A stretch of 64,000 bases of DNA from Avimonas intestinalis (GTDB lineage Bacteria > Bacillota > Clostridia > Oscillospirales > Acutalibacteraceae): NCBI GenBank assembly GCA_904380375.1, contig CAJFID010000005.1:34619-98618 (forward strand), in the 5' to 3' direction. The translations under genes were made by a program, and so were the position numbers. Position 1 is the stretch's first letter; the number at the start of each line of letters is the position of its first letter. Below are positions 1-7,622 of this stretch, in pieces. Under the pieces are notes generated by a model. The model ran no database searches. It saw only the letters and a list, made by a program, of their open reading frames with translations, and was not told the DNA's origin.

Positions 1-243
1 CTGGGCCTGCGCCAGCGCCTCCGCCTCGTTTGCGGCGGTGTCGAACAGGCCCGCCGCCTCTTGCACGATGGTATCCCGTACCAGGAGCTTGAGCGCCTGG
101 TCCTCGGCGCTGTCCGAATTGGCCAGGACATGCAGCCGGAGCACGCGGCCTCGGATCTCGCCGCATTCCCCGGCAAAGCCGCACAACGAAAGCGCCAGGG
201 ATAAGCTGAGGGCCATCGCCAGTGCACGCAATAGTTTTGACAT
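1..243 (-). CDS. spoIIR: Stage II sporulation protein R, N-terminal part (cut by window edge)
   Basis: Only the first 81 codons are present; the rest lies beyond base 1. SpoIIR is the secreted forespore signal that triggers SpoIIGA to process pro-sigma E in the mother cell. The protein starts with a hydrophobic signal sequence (about residues 3-25), followed by the family's conserved opening, seen here as RLHVLANSDSAEDQALKLLV and then RD. The ATG at 243 begins directly before the signal peptide. It is the last visible gene of a minus-strand group (Lrp regulator, aminotransferase, ispE, spoIIR), 101 nt after ispE. That gap carries a possible forespore-type promoter. The assignment rests on the conserved N-terminal block and is firm although the gene is partial. 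Confidence 0.9.
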   Translation of the reverse strand, partial: MSKLLRALAMALSLSLALSLCGFAGECGEIRGRVLRLHVLANSDSAEDQALKLLVRDTIVQEAAGLFDTAANEAEALAQAQ

Positions 244-298
244 AGAGAAAACCGCCCTTTCCGTCCTCTTGCCGGCGTTGCGCCGGCTGGATATCCGG

Positions 299-328
299 AG
301 TATGGGCGGCCAATGCCGGGGTTATGCA
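299..328 (-). promoter_or_regulatory. Possible sigma-F/sigma-G type promoter of spoIIR
   Basis: Read on the minus strand, TGCATA and CATACT are separated by 18 nt and lie 56 nt upstream of the spoIIR ATG. This resembles the forespore sigma-G (TGAATA/CATACTA) and related sigma-F boxes. In Bacillus subtilis spoIIR is a sigma-F target, which fits, but the match is imperfect and is inference only. Confidence 0.35.
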
Positions 329-344
329 AAGAGGTGGAAATATT

Positions 345-1229
345 TTACAGTTTCGCCTTCCTCTCAACCCGCGCTCCATCGGGATCCGGGCGGCAGAGGA
401 AGGTGTCCCGCCAGCGCCGCCGGAGCTCCTGCGCGCAGTGTTCCGCGGCCGTGTGCTCGTCAAACAGGCCGAACACAGCCGACCCGCTGCCGGTCATCTG
501 GCACCCGAGGGCATGGTGGGCGCGCATCGTTTTCTTGATCTCCTCCACCTCGGGCAGCCCGGCCACCGCCTCAAACACATTGCAGAGCTCCCGCCCCACG
601 GCCAGCAGGTCGCCGGAGCAGACGGCCTGCTCCATCGCGGCGCTGCGGGGGACCGGCAGCCCGGCGGCCCCGTCAATCCGGCGGTACGCCTCCGCCGTGG
701 AAATCCCCGCGTCCGGCTTGGAAACCACAATTGAGCAGGGGAGCAGGTCGGGCAGAGGGGTCAGGATCGTACCGGTCCCGGCGCCGACCGCCGTCCCGCC
801 CATAAGGCAGAACGGCACATCCGCGCCCACCCGCGCGCCGATTTCGCACAATTCGTCAAGCCGGAGGCGGGTACCCGCCAGTTCGTTTAAGGCGGCCAGA
901 ACGGCCGCCGCATCGGCGCTGCCGCCGGCCAGCCCCGCCCCGACAGGGACGTGCTTATGCACCCGGATACCGATGCCGGGAAGGGGAAAGCCGGTATGCT
1001 CCTGAAAAAACGCGGCGGCCTTCCAGGCGGTGTTGCTTTCGTCGGCGGGGAGGGAAGCCCCGGCAATGGACAGCCGGATCCCCGGCTCCTCTTCTTTCCA
1101 GACGGCGACCGACTCCCGCAGGGAAATCCCCTGGAAAACCGTGCGCAGCAGATGATACCCATCCTCCCGCCGGCCGGTAATCTCGAGGGTCAAATTGATT
1201 TTGGCCGGCGCCGTGGCCGTTACCTCCAT
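345..1229 (-). CDS. ispE: 4-diphosphocytidyl-2-C-methyl-D-erythritol kinase
   Basis: GHMP-family kinase of the non-mevalonate isoprenoid pathway, phosphorylating the 2-hydroxyl of CDP-methylerythritol with ATP. The 294-residue product has the typical opening (APAKINLTLEI, residues 8-18), the GHMP ATP-binding glycine/serine loop PVGAGLAGGSADAA at residues 95-108, and the C-terminal GHMP motif QMTGSGSAVFG. An upstream in-frame ATG at 1265 exists, but the ATG at 1229 has a good GGAGG ribosome site and gives the usual family N-terminus, so it was chosen. It follows the aminotransferase by 45 nt and precedes spoIIR, suggesting co-transcription. Length and motifs match the family. Confidence 0.95.
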   Translation of the reverse strand: MEVTATAPAKINLTLEITGRREDGYHLLRTVFQGISLRESVAVWKEEEPGIRLSIAGASLPADESNTAWKAAAFFQEHTGFPLPGIGIRVHKHVPVGAGLAGGSADAAAVLAALNELAGTRLRLDELCEIGARVGADVPFCLMGGTAVGAGTGTILTPLPDLLPCSIVVSKPDAGISTAEAYRRIDGAAGLPVPRSAAMEQAVCSGDLLAVGRELCNVFEAVAGLPEVEEIKKTMRAHHALGCQMTGSGSAVFGLFDEHTAAEHCAQELRRRWRDTFLCRPDPDGARVERKAKL

Positions 1230-1274
1230 AGCGTTTCCTCCGTTTTGCAGCGGATGCGTCGGCATCCTGCCGGC

Positions 1275-2447
1275 TTAGCGCCTGTATTCCTCCAGGAACG
1301 CCTCCAGCCGGTTCATCGCCTCGGTAATATGCTTGAGGGAATAGCAGTAGGAGATGCGGACATACCCTTCCCCGCAGTCGCCGAAGGCGGTGCCGGGGAC
1401 GACGGCCACATGCTTTTCCATCAGCAGCTTCTGGCAGAACTCCTCCGAAGACAGGCCGGTGACCGCCACCGAGGGGAAGACGTAGAACGCCCCCTCCGGC
1501 TCAAAGCAGGGCAGGCCCATGCGGTTGAGGCGGTCAACGATATACCGGCGGCGGATATCGTACTCCGCCCGCATGTTCTCCACATCCTCATCCCCGTTGT
1601 CCATGGCCTCAATCGCCGCGTACTGGGCGGTGGTGGGCGCGCACATCAGGGCATACTGGTGCAGCTTGATCACCTGCTTCATCAGCACGGCGGGCCCGCA
1701 GGCGTAGCCCAGCCGCCAGCCGGTCATGGCGAACGCTTTGGAAAAGCCGTCAATCAGCATGGTGCGCTCCTGCATCCCGGGCAGGCTGGCGATGCTGACA
1801 TGCGGCCGGTCGCCGTAGGTCAGCGCCCCGTAAATCTCATCCGACAGCACAAAAAGCCCGCTCTCCCGGATCACCTCCGCGATCGCTTCGAGATGTTCGC
1901 GGCGCATCACCCCGCCGGTGGGGTTGTTCGGGTAGGGCAGGATCAGCAGGCGGGTGCGGGGGGTGACAGCCTCCCGCAGCGCCTGGGGCGTCAGGCGGAA
2001 GCCATCCTCCGCTTTGGTGACAAGCGAAACCGGGACGCCGCCAGCCATCTCCACCAAGGGAACATAGCAGACAAAGCATGGCTCCGGGATCAGCACCTCA
2101 TCCCCCGGATTGATCAGAGCGCGCAGCCCGAGGTCAATCGCCTCGCTGCCGCCGACCGTGACCAGGATCTCCCCCTTGGGGTCATAGGAGAGACCGTGAT
2201 GGCGCCGGACATAGCCGGCAATGCTCTCCCTCAGCTTCATCAGTCCCGCGTTGGGGGTATACCAGGTTTTTCCGCCCTCTAAGGAACGGATCCCCTCTTC
2301 CCGGATATGCCAGGGGGTGGAAAAATCCGGCTCGCCGATGGAAAGGGAAATCACGTCCTCCATCTCGTTGGCAATATCAAAGAAACGCCGGATACCGGAG
2401 GGCTTCAGCTGCTCCAGCGTTTTGTTCAGGCGTATTTCGTAGCTCAT
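1275..2447 (-). CDS. Class I/II PLP-dependent aminotransferase
   Basis: Fold-type I aminotransferase of 390 residues. The Schiff-base lysine is K237 in the motif SKAFAMTGWR, with the usual upstream D203/Y206 pair (SDEIYG) and the substrate/PLP motif NNPTGG around 174-179. The opening ISLSIGEPDFSTP is characteristic of the aspartate/aromatic aminotransferase subgroup. Its start codon overlaps the stop codon of the Lrp-type regulator upstream by one base (TGATG), so the two are translationally coupled. Pairing of an Lrp/AsnC regulator with an aminotransferase suggests amino-acid-responsive control. The amino donor cannot be told from sequence; patA- or aspC-like names would be guesses. Confidence 0.9.
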   Translation of the reverse strand: MSYEIRLNKTLEQLKPSGIRRFFDIANEMEDVISLSIGEPDFSTPWHIREEGIRSLEGGKTWYTPNAGLMKLRESIAGYVRRHHGLSYDPKGEILVTVGGSEAIDLGLRALINPGDEVLIPEPCFVCYVPLVEMAGGVPVSLVTKAEDGFRLTPQALREAVTPRTRLLILPYPNNPTGGVMRREHLEAIAEVIRESGLFVLSDEIYGALTYGDRPHVSIASLPGMQERTMLIDGFSKAFAMTGWRLGYACGPAVLMKQVIKLHQYALMCAPTTAQYAAIEAMDNGDEDVENMRAEYDIRRRYIVDRLNRMGLPCFEPEGAFYVFPSVAVTGLSSEEFCQKLLMEKHVAVVPGTAFGDCGEGYVRISYCYSLKHITEAMNRLEAFLEEYRR

Positions 2448-2929
2448 CAGATCACGGAGCCCCTCTCGTCCTTCTTTTCGCCCAGAAAAAGGACCCCGTC
2501 GTCCTTATACCGGCGCAGCACAAAATGCGTGGCGGTCGACACCACCGATTCAAGCGTTGAAAGCCGCTTAGCCACAAACATCGCGACATCCTTGAAGGTA
2601 CGGCCGCTCACGATTACCGCGAGGTCGTAGCCGCCCGACATCAGGTAGACGCTTTCCACCTCGTCAAACTGCATCACCTGCTCGGCGATCGCCTCAAACC
2701 CGAGGTCCCGCTTGGGGGTGACCCGCAGCTCAATCAGGGCGGTCACATAGGCGCGGTCGGTGCGTTCCCAGTCAATGACGGCCTTGTAGGAGCGGATGAC
2801 GCCGCTGCGTTCCAATTCCGCGATGCGTGCGGCGACGGCCTCCTCCGTGCTCCCCAGTACCACGGCCAGCTCCGCATTGCTCATCCGGGCATTGGTGTCC
2901 AGCAGTTCCAGCAATTTGTCCATGTCCAT
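2447..2929 (-). CDS. Lrp/AsnC family transcriptional regulator
   Basis: 160-residue regulator with an N-terminal winged helix (about residues 1-50, reading MSNAELAVVLGSTEEAVAARI then SGVIRSYKAVID) and a C-terminal RAM/ACT-like effector and oligomerisation domain (about 65-140, including DEVESVYLMSGGYDLAVIVSG). Proteins of this family form dimers to octamers and sense amino acids. It is the first gene of a minus-strand operon and overlaps the aminotransferase by one base, so it probably controls its own operon. A sigma-A-like promoter lies just upstream. The last 20 residues are charged and variable. The specific effector is unknown. Confidence 0.93.
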   Translation of the reverse strand: MDMDKLLELLDTNARMSNAELAVVLGSTEEAVAARIAELERSGVIRSYKAVIDWERTDRAYVTALIELRVTPKRDLGFEAIAEQVMQFDEVESVYLMSGGYDLAVIVSGRTFKDVAMFVAKRLSTLESVVSTATHFVLRRYKDDGVLFLGEKKDERGSVI

Positions 2930-2983
2930 CGCTCCTTTGTCATTTCATAATCCGGCAGGGACAGCCCCGCCGTATTCCCGCTT

Positions 2984-3012
2984 ATTATACAACGCACCAC
3001 GCCGGAAGTCCA
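2984..3012 (-). promoter_or_regulatory. Sigma-A type promoter for Lrp-aminotransferase-ispE
   Basis: On the minus strand TGGACT and TATAAT are spaced by 17 nt, about 55 nt upstream of the Lrp-family ATG at 2929. The -10 box is a perfect match and the -35 has four of six consensus bases. Confidence 0.6.
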
Positions 3013-3055
3013 GAGGGAACCGCCGCCGAGGGAACGCCGCCTGCAAGCGCCGGCA

Positions 3056-3868
3056 TCAGCCGATCGGGAGAAGCTCCGGCCGGCCGCCGAAGAACACGGT
3101 CACATACCGGAAGCCGGCCTGCCTGGCCACCTCCAGCCCGTCCCCGATCGGGCGGGCGATATCCTGCGGCGCGTGGGCGTCCGAACCGACGGTCACCAGC
3201 TCGCCCCCCAATTCCCGGAACCGGCGGACCAGGGGCAGGTCGGGCAGCGTCCGGCCGATCGTCTGCCGCAGGCCGGAGACGTTGATCTCAAGCGCCAGGC
3301 CCCGTTCCGCCATCGTGCGGAAGATCGCGTCAATCGCCCCCTGCCAGCGGCGGTAGCCGGCTGGGCGCTTTTCCTCCGGGAAATAGCGGAACGGGTAGGT
3401 GAGATGGGCCAAGATGTGGAACCGTCCCCACCGCACCATATCAAGCAGTTCCTCAAAATACCGGTCGAGCAGGGGCAGGACGTCGGTATGGGTATAATCG
3501 TAATAATAAAAATCCTGGTCGTCCTTTAGGTTATGCAGGGAGCCGATGACCACGTCAAAGGCATACCCGGCCAGCAGCTCCTCCGTCACCGGGAGGTCGT
3601 GCAGCGGCTCCCCCAGCTCCACCCCGCGGGCGATGCGGAGACGCCCGGCGTATTTGGCCTGCATCTCCCCCGCCTCCCGGAAGGAGCCGGCCAGCGCTTT
3701 GTCATACCCGTCCGCCCGGTAGGCCGGGATTTCCACATGGTCGGTGATTGCCAGGGCATACAGCCCGGCCTTTTCCGCCGCGGCGCACATGGCGTCCATC
3801 GCGGCCTCGGAATCGGGGGACCAAGCGGTATGGGTGTGGAAATCTATATTGGCGTTTTTCATAAGCAT
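3056..3868 (-). CDS. PHP-domain phosphoesterase, HisK (histidinol-phosphatase)-like
   Basis: 270-residue PHP-superfamily metal-dependent phosphoesterase. The first metal-binding motif is H11-x-H13 (DFHTHT), followed by the second motif ITDHVEIP, a central GSLH motif and the C-terminal GSDAH motif. The size and motif order fit HisK-type histidinol-phosphatases, but no other his gene is nearby, so another sugar or nucleotide phosphate is possible. The ATG at 3868 was chosen because AGGAGG lies seven bases upstream and the HTH motif then follows after about ten residues; longer frames run into the repeat region. It is divergent from the ACT-domain gene, and its upstream region contains a duplicated 47-bp repeat. 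Confidence 0.85.
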   Translation of the reverse strand: MLMKNANIDFHTHTAWSPDSEAAMDAMCAAAEKAGLYALAITDHVEIPAYRADGYDKALAGSFREAGEMQAKYAGRLRIARGVELGEPLHDLPVTEELLAGYAFDVVIGSLHNLKDDQDFYYYDYTHTDVLPLLDRYFEELLDMVRWGRFHILAHLTYPFRYFPEEKRPAGYRRWQGAIDAIFRTMAERGLALEINVSGLRQTIGRTLPDLPLVRRFRELGGELVTVGSDAHAPQDIARPIGDGLEVARQAGFRYVTVFFGGRPELLPIG

Positions 3869-3884
3869 GGGTGTTCCTCCTGTC

Positions 3885-3931
3885 CTCAAGCGCCGCCCCA
3901 ACAACTTCTCTGCCGGCCTTTCCCGGCGGCG
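3885..3931. repeat. 47-bp direct repeat, copy 1
   Basis: Identical over 47 bases to the segment at 3974-4020 (period 89 bp). Each copy contains an internal GCCGG...CCGGC inverted repeat. It lies between two divergent genes, just upstream of the PHP gene's ribosome site. It may be a member of a dispersed intergenic repeat family; no further copy was noticed in this window. Confidence 0.85.
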
Positions 3932-3936
3932 CATCC

Positions 3937-3957
3937 GAGAAATACTCCGTATTTCTC
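3937..3957. repeat. Perfect 9-bp stem-loop between the two direct repeats
   Basis: GAGAAATAC and GTATTTCTC flank a three-base loop. It sits in the spacer separating the two 47-bp repeat copies. It could be an operator or part of the repeat unit; it is not followed by a T-run on either strand. Confidence 0.6.
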
Positions 3958-3973
3958 CCAAACAGCATAGCAT

Positions 3974-4020
3974 CTCAAGCGCCGCCCCAACAACTTCTCT
4001 GCCGGCCTTTCCCGGCGGCG
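3974..4020. repeat. 47-bp direct repeat, copy 2
   Basis: Second copy of the repeat at 3885-3931, identical in all 47 positions. The bases flanking the two copies differ, so the identity is confined to the unit. Confidence 0.85.
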
Positions 4021-4119
4021 TCCCACGGCATTATACCATAAATCCGGGGCGGCGTGCGGAAAAAGTTCGGCGCAATCGGGGGATTTCGCCTTTTTCCTGC
4101 TTTCTCCGTCCCCGGCGCA

Positions 4120-4147
4120 TTGCATTCGGCGGAAAATGTGATAAAAT
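4120..4147 (+). promoter_or_regulatory. Probable sigma-A promoter for the ACT-UPF0210 pair
   Basis: TTGCAT and TAAAAT are separated by 16 nt, 53 nt upstream of the ACT-domain start codon. The boxes sit in a locally AT-rich patch of an otherwise GC-rich region. Confidence 0.5.
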
Positions 4148-4200
4148 GGGAACGATAAAAACACCGATTTCGCCTGGTTGGCTTGAGGAGGAACATGGTT

Positions 4201-4470
4201 ATGCGCGCTGTTATCACCGTTATCGGCAAGGACACGGTGGGGATCCTTGCCAAAATCTCCACCGCCTGCGCCCAGCACAACATCAACGTATCCGAAGTAA
4301 CGCAGTCGATCCTTCAGGATCTGTTCGTGATGATCATGATGGTTGATATATCCAAAAGCGATATCCCTTTCACCCGCTTCAGCGACGAAATGGCCGCGCT
4401 CGGGAAAGAAATGGGGCTGTCCGTCCATGCCATGCACGAGGACATTTTCAACTCCATGCACCGGATTTAA
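4201..4470 (+). CDS. ACT-domain protein, UPF0237 family
   Basis: 89-residue stand-alone ACT domain (RAVITVIGKDTVGILAKIST at the start, then the beta-alpha-beta repeat). ACT domains bind amino acids or other small ligands and act as regulatory modules. Two in-frame ATGs compete; 4201 was preferred because AGGAGG at 4186-4191 is then nine bases away, against only three for 4195, and the product has the usual family length. The next gene, 45 nt downstream, encodes the UPF0210/PFL-family protein. This two-gene pairing is widely conserved in Firmicutes, so the ACT protein is probably its regulatory partner, but no reaction has been established for the pair. Confidence 0.92.
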   Translation: MRAVITVIGKDTVGILAKISTACAQHNINVSEVTQSILQDLFVMIMMVDISKSDIPFTRFSDEMAALGKEMGLSVHAMHEDIFNSMHRI

Positions 4471-4515
4471 GCGAGGCGGACCCCAAAGCAAACCAAGGAA
4501 AGGAATGGCTCAAGC

Positions 4516-5877
4516 GTGATCAACACCAAAGACATCCTTGAAACCATCACCATGATCCAGGACGAAAACCTGGACGTGCGCACCATCACGATGGGAATCT
4601 CCCTGTTGGACTGCTGCGACAGCGACATGGATAAAACCTGCCGGCGCGTATATGATAAGATTACCCGGTACGCAAAAGACCTAGTGCGCACCGGGGAGGA
4701 AATTGAAAAGGAATACGGCATCCCGATCATCAACAAGCGGATATCGGTGACGCCGATCGCCATGGTTCTGGCGGCCTGCGAGCACAAGGATCCGGTTCGC
4801 CTGGCCGTCACCTTGGAAAAAGCCGCGCAGACCTGCGGCGTCAATTTCATCGGCGGGTATTCCGCCCTGGTGCAAAAGGGGTTCTCCCCCGGCGACCGGG
4901 AGTTGATTGAAAGCATCCCGGAGGCGCTGGCCGTCACCGACCACGTCTGCTCCTCGGTCAACATCGGCTCCACCAAAGCGGGGATCAACATGGACGCGGT
5001 CGGCCTGATGGGGCGGATCGTGCGCCAAACCGCCGAGCGCACGGCCGATCGGGACTGCATCGGCTGCGCCAAGCTGGTGGTCTTCTGCAACGCGCCGGAG
5101 GATAATCCCTTTATGGCCGGCGCCTTCCACGGCCCCGGGGAGCCGGACTGCGTCATCAACGTCGGCGTCTCGGGCCCCGGCGTGGTGCGGGCGGCTTTGG
5201 CCAAGGCGGGGCCGGACTGCGACCTGACCGCGGTGGCGGACATCATCAAGAGGACCGCCTTCAAGATCACCCGGATGGGCCAGCTGGTGGCGCGGGAGGC
5301 CTCCCGCCGCCTGGGCGTCCCCTTTGGGATTGTGGACCTCTCCTTAGCCCCCACCCCGGCGGTGGGCGATTCGGTAGCCCATATCCTGGAGGAAATGGGG
5401 CTGGAGTGCTGCGGGGCACACGGAACCACCGCGGCGCTCGCGCTGCTCAACGACGCGGTCAAAAAGGGCGGGGTCATGGCCTCCTCCCATGTGGGCGGGC
5501 TGTCCGGCGCGTTCATCCCGGTGACGGAGGATGCGGGGATGATTAACGCCGCACGCTGCGGGTGCCTAAGGCTGGAGAAGCTGGAGGCGATGACCGCGGT
5601 CTGCTCGGTCGGGCTGGACATGATCAACATCCCCGGCGACACCCCCGCGGAGGTGATTGCCGCCATCATCGCGGACGAGGCCGCCATCGGTATGGTGAAT
5701 TCCAAGACCACCGCCGTGCGGGTTATCCCCGCCATCGGCAAGGGCGTAGGGGAAGAGCTTTCCTTCGGCGGCCTGCTGGGCGGCGGGCCGGTCATGCCGC
5801 TCAACACCTGGTCGCCGGCGTTGTTCATCCGGCGGGGCGGACGGATCCCCGCACCCATGCAAAGCCTGAAAAACTGA
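4516..5877 (+). CDS. UPF0210 (PFL family, DUF711) protein of unknown function
   Basis: 453-residue protein of the UPF0210 family, recognisable from its opening (ILETITMIQDENLDVRTITM) and the conserved glycine- and cysteine-rich core (VNIGSTKAGINMDAVGLMG; INVGVSGPGVVRAAL; CCGAHGTTAALALLNDAVKKGG, taken as separate blocks). Members are called PFL family because the barrel resembles pyruvate formate-lyase, but no glycyl-radical motif is evident and the biochemical role is not known. The start is a GTG at 4516; a nearer ATG at 4505 runs into a stop after four codons. AAGGAA lies about 12 nt upstream. It forms a pair with the ACT-domain gene. Confidence 0.92.
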   Translation: MINTKDILETITMIQDENLDVRTITMGISLLDCCDSDMDKTCRRVYDKITRYAKDLVRTGEEIEKEYGIPIINKRISVTPIAMVLAACEHKDPVRLAVTLEKAAQTCGVNFIGGYSALVQKGFSPGDRELIESIPEALAVTDHVCSSVNIGSTKAGINMDAVGLMGRIVRQTAERTADRDCIGCAKLVVFCNAPEDNPFMAGAFHGPGEPDCVINVGVSGPGVVRAALAKAGPDCDLTAVADIIKRTAFKITRMGQLVAREASRRLGVPFGIVDLSLAPTPAVGDSVAHILEEMGLECCGAHGTTAALALLNDAVKKGGVMASSHVGGLSGAFIPVTEDAGMINAARCGCLRLEKLEAMTAVCSVGLDMINIPGDTPAEVIAAIIADEAAIGMVNSKTTAVRVIPAIGKGVGEELSFGGLLGGGPVMPLNTWSPALFIRRGGRIPAPMQSLKN

Positions 5878-5967
5878 CAAAACTGCAAAAACACATCTAG
5901 GGTATTTCTACAATTTTCACATTGTAAATCCCCGGAGATGGGTATATACTTGTTGCGTCAAGAATCC

Positions 5968-5995
5968 TTGATAAATCAAATATACGGCTTATACT
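5968..5995 (+). promoter_or_regulatory. Sigma-A promoter of the V-type ATPase operon
   Basis: TTGATA and TATACT are separated by 16 nt in an AT-rich stretch, about 110 nt upstream of the first operon gene. This leaves a long 5' leader with two stem-loops. Confidence 0.7.
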
Positions 5996-6010
5996 TTATA
6001 CAGTAAGGAG

Positions 6011-6065
6011 TCCGGCTCCAGACACCGATGCCGGATTACGGGGAGGACGGCCAGCCGTTCTCCCC
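6011..6065 (+). promoter_or_regulatory. Structured 5' leader of the V-ATPase operon (two stem-loops)
   Basis: The first element pairs TCCGGC (6011-6016) with GCCGGA (6030-6035). The second is stronger: GGGGAG (6040-6045) and ACGG (6047-6050) pair with CCGT (6055-6058) and CTCCCC (6060-6065), with one internal mismatch. The second hairpin is followed by GTCCTGCTAATTTTA, only weakly T-rich, so it could be a leaky terminator or an mRNA-stabilising structure. No known riboswitch consensus was recognised. Confidence 0.45.
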
Positions 6066-6104
6066 GTCCTGCTAATTTTATAACGTACGGAGGCGAGCTG
6101 TGCT

Positions 6105-6422
6105 ATGCAGGACATGATCAAACGCATTGTTGACATGGACAAAAAGGCGCGGGCGATCACCGAAGCCGCCGAAAAAGAAAAGGCGGAGTCGGAGAATGAA
6201 ATCCAGGAAAAAGCCGCGCGGCTGCGGGAAGACTATTTATCCCAGGCACGGCGCCGCATCCAGGTAAACCGGGAGCTGGAGCAGCAGATGGCGGAGCAGG
6301 AATGGGCCAAGGCCAAAGCGCGTTACGACGAACAGAGGACGCAGATGGACGCCCTTTACGCCGAGCGCGGGGACGAATGGGTCCGCCGGATCGTCGGCGC
6401 CGTCACCGAATCCAAATCGTAA
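6105..6422 (+). CDS. ntpF: V-type ATPase subunit H/G-like peripheral stalk protein
   Basis: 105-residue, highly charged, almost entirely helical protein with heptad-like Lys/Glu/Ala/Arg composition (residues 10-85), as expected for the G/H peripheral-stalk subunit that pairs with subunit E. It heads the V-type ATPase operon. The ATG at 6105 is preceded by ACGGAGG at 6087-6093; the next in-frame ATG at 6114 would be too far away. The gene symbol follows the Enterococcus hirae ntp scheme and is given by position and composition rather than a specific motif. It is the usual first gene of such operons. Confidence 0.75.
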   Translation: MQDMIKRIVDMDKKARAITEAAEKEKAESENEIQEKAARLREDYLSQARRRIQVNRELEQQMAEQEWAKAKARYDEQRTQMDALYAERGDEWVRRIVGAVTESKS

Positions 6423-6544
6423 TCCCGCCCCCATCCCGCCTGCTTGCGTATGGTGCAAAAAGGCGCGGCCTGCTGTCCTCTCCGGGCAAGGGCGCGCTTC
6501 CCCGCAGCGGGCCGGCGAATCCGTCCCGGAAAGGCGTGAACATC

Positions 6545-7603
6545 GTGGAAAATTTGAAATTCACCTCCCCTTTTTCGGCCAACGTCATCCTGGCCAAGGC
6601 GAGGGCCATGTACGGCAATTCCCTGAAGGTCAAGGACTTCAATGAACTGCTGCATTGCCACAGCGTAAGCGAAGTCGCCGCCTATTTGAAGAACAGCACC
6701 GCTTATGCCTCGGTGCTGGCGGAAATTAATGAATCCACCATCCACCGAGGCCATCTTGAGATGCTGATCCGGCGGAAAGCCTTCAACGACTACGCCGCCC
6801 TCGGCCGCTACGACATCATGATCGGCATGAACCTGTCCCTCTACCTGCTCCAGCGGATTGAAATCGAGCAGATCATTGCCTGCCTGCGGTACATGAGCGC
6901 AGGGCACGCCAGCGAATTTTTCTTTTCCATGCCGATGTATTTTGCGAGCCATACCCGCCTGGACCTGCCGAAGATGAGCCATTGCGCCTCCTTTGCCGAG
7001 CTGCTTGAGGCGCTGGCCCACACCAAGTACCATGACGTGCTGGCGCCCCTCGCCCCGAAGGAGGAAGGGCGGATCCGGCTGACGGAAATCGAAAACGCGC
7101 TGTACACGCAGCTGACCAATACGATGTATTCCCTCATTGCCCAGACGCCGCGCGGTATGCGGGAGGAGCTCACCAACCTGTTCGGCGCGCAGGTAGACGC
7201 GCAGAACGTCACCCGCATCTTACGCCTGAAGCGCTATTTCCAGGCGAAGCCGGCCTTCATCCGGGAAAACCTGCTGCCGGGCGGGCGCTGCCTGTCCCCC
7301 AAGGTGATCGACAGCATGGTTGAAGCCCCCACCGCCGACGCGGTGCTCGACATTTTCCGCTCGACTGCGCTGGGGCGGCGGATCCCGCCGGATCAGCGGG
7401 AGTTCATCCACGACCTTGACCACCGTGCCCCCTATTTCAACGCGCGCAAGCATATCCACTACTCCATCCATCCCCTTGTGGTGCTGCTCTCCTATGTGAT
7501 GCTGACCGATGTAGAGGTGGATGACATCATCAATATTATTGAAGGCATCCGCTACGGATTGGATCCGGATCAGATCCGGCCTATGCTGGTATTGGCGAAT
7601 TAA
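6545..7603 (+). CDS. ntpC: V-type ATPase subunit C (d-type central stalk connector)
   Basis: 352-residue subunit that links the V1 central rotor to the membrane ring, in the V-ATPase C/AC39 (d) family. Supporting text includes NVILAKARAMYGNSLK near the start and repeated helical segments such as YDIMIGMNLSLYLLQRIEIEQI and IINIIEGIRYGLDPDQI at the end, with the family's characteristic spacing. Two GTG starts, 6536 and 6545, are possible; GGAAAGG at 6528-6534 is spaced properly only for 6545. The frame is open upstream to 6302, overlapping ntpF, but that part lacks family resemblance. A 122-nt gap separates it from ntpF. Confidence 0.85.
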   Translation: MENLKFTSPFSANVILAKARAMYGNSLKVKDFNELLHCHSVSEVAAYLKNSTAYASVLAEINESTIHRGHLEMLIRRKAFNDYAALGRYDIMIGMNLSLYLLQRIEIEQIIACLRYMSAGHASEFFFSMPMYFASHTRLDLPKMSHCASFAELLEALAHTKYHDVLAPLAPKEEGRIRLTEIENALYTQLTNTMYSLIAQTPRGMREELTNLFGAQVDAQNVTRILRLKRYFQAKPAFIRENLLPGGRCLSPKVIDSMVEAPTADAVLDIFRSTALGRRIPPDQREFIHDLDHRAPYFNARKHIHYSIHPLVVLLSYVMLTDVEVDDIINIIEGIRYGLDPDQIRPMLVLAN

Positions 7604-7622
7604 CACAGGAAGGTGATACACG

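Noticed and set aside
951..2282. Long plus-strand open frame of 443 codons across the ispE/aminotransferase region
   Set aside because: It is antisense to two well-matched genes and has no family resemblance; long antisense frames are expected in DNA with this third-position GC bias.
4467..5894. Minus-strand frame of 475 codons opposite the UPF0210 gene
   Set aside because: Composition is Ser/Pro/Arg/Thr-rich antisense text without motifs; the plus-strand protein matches a known family.
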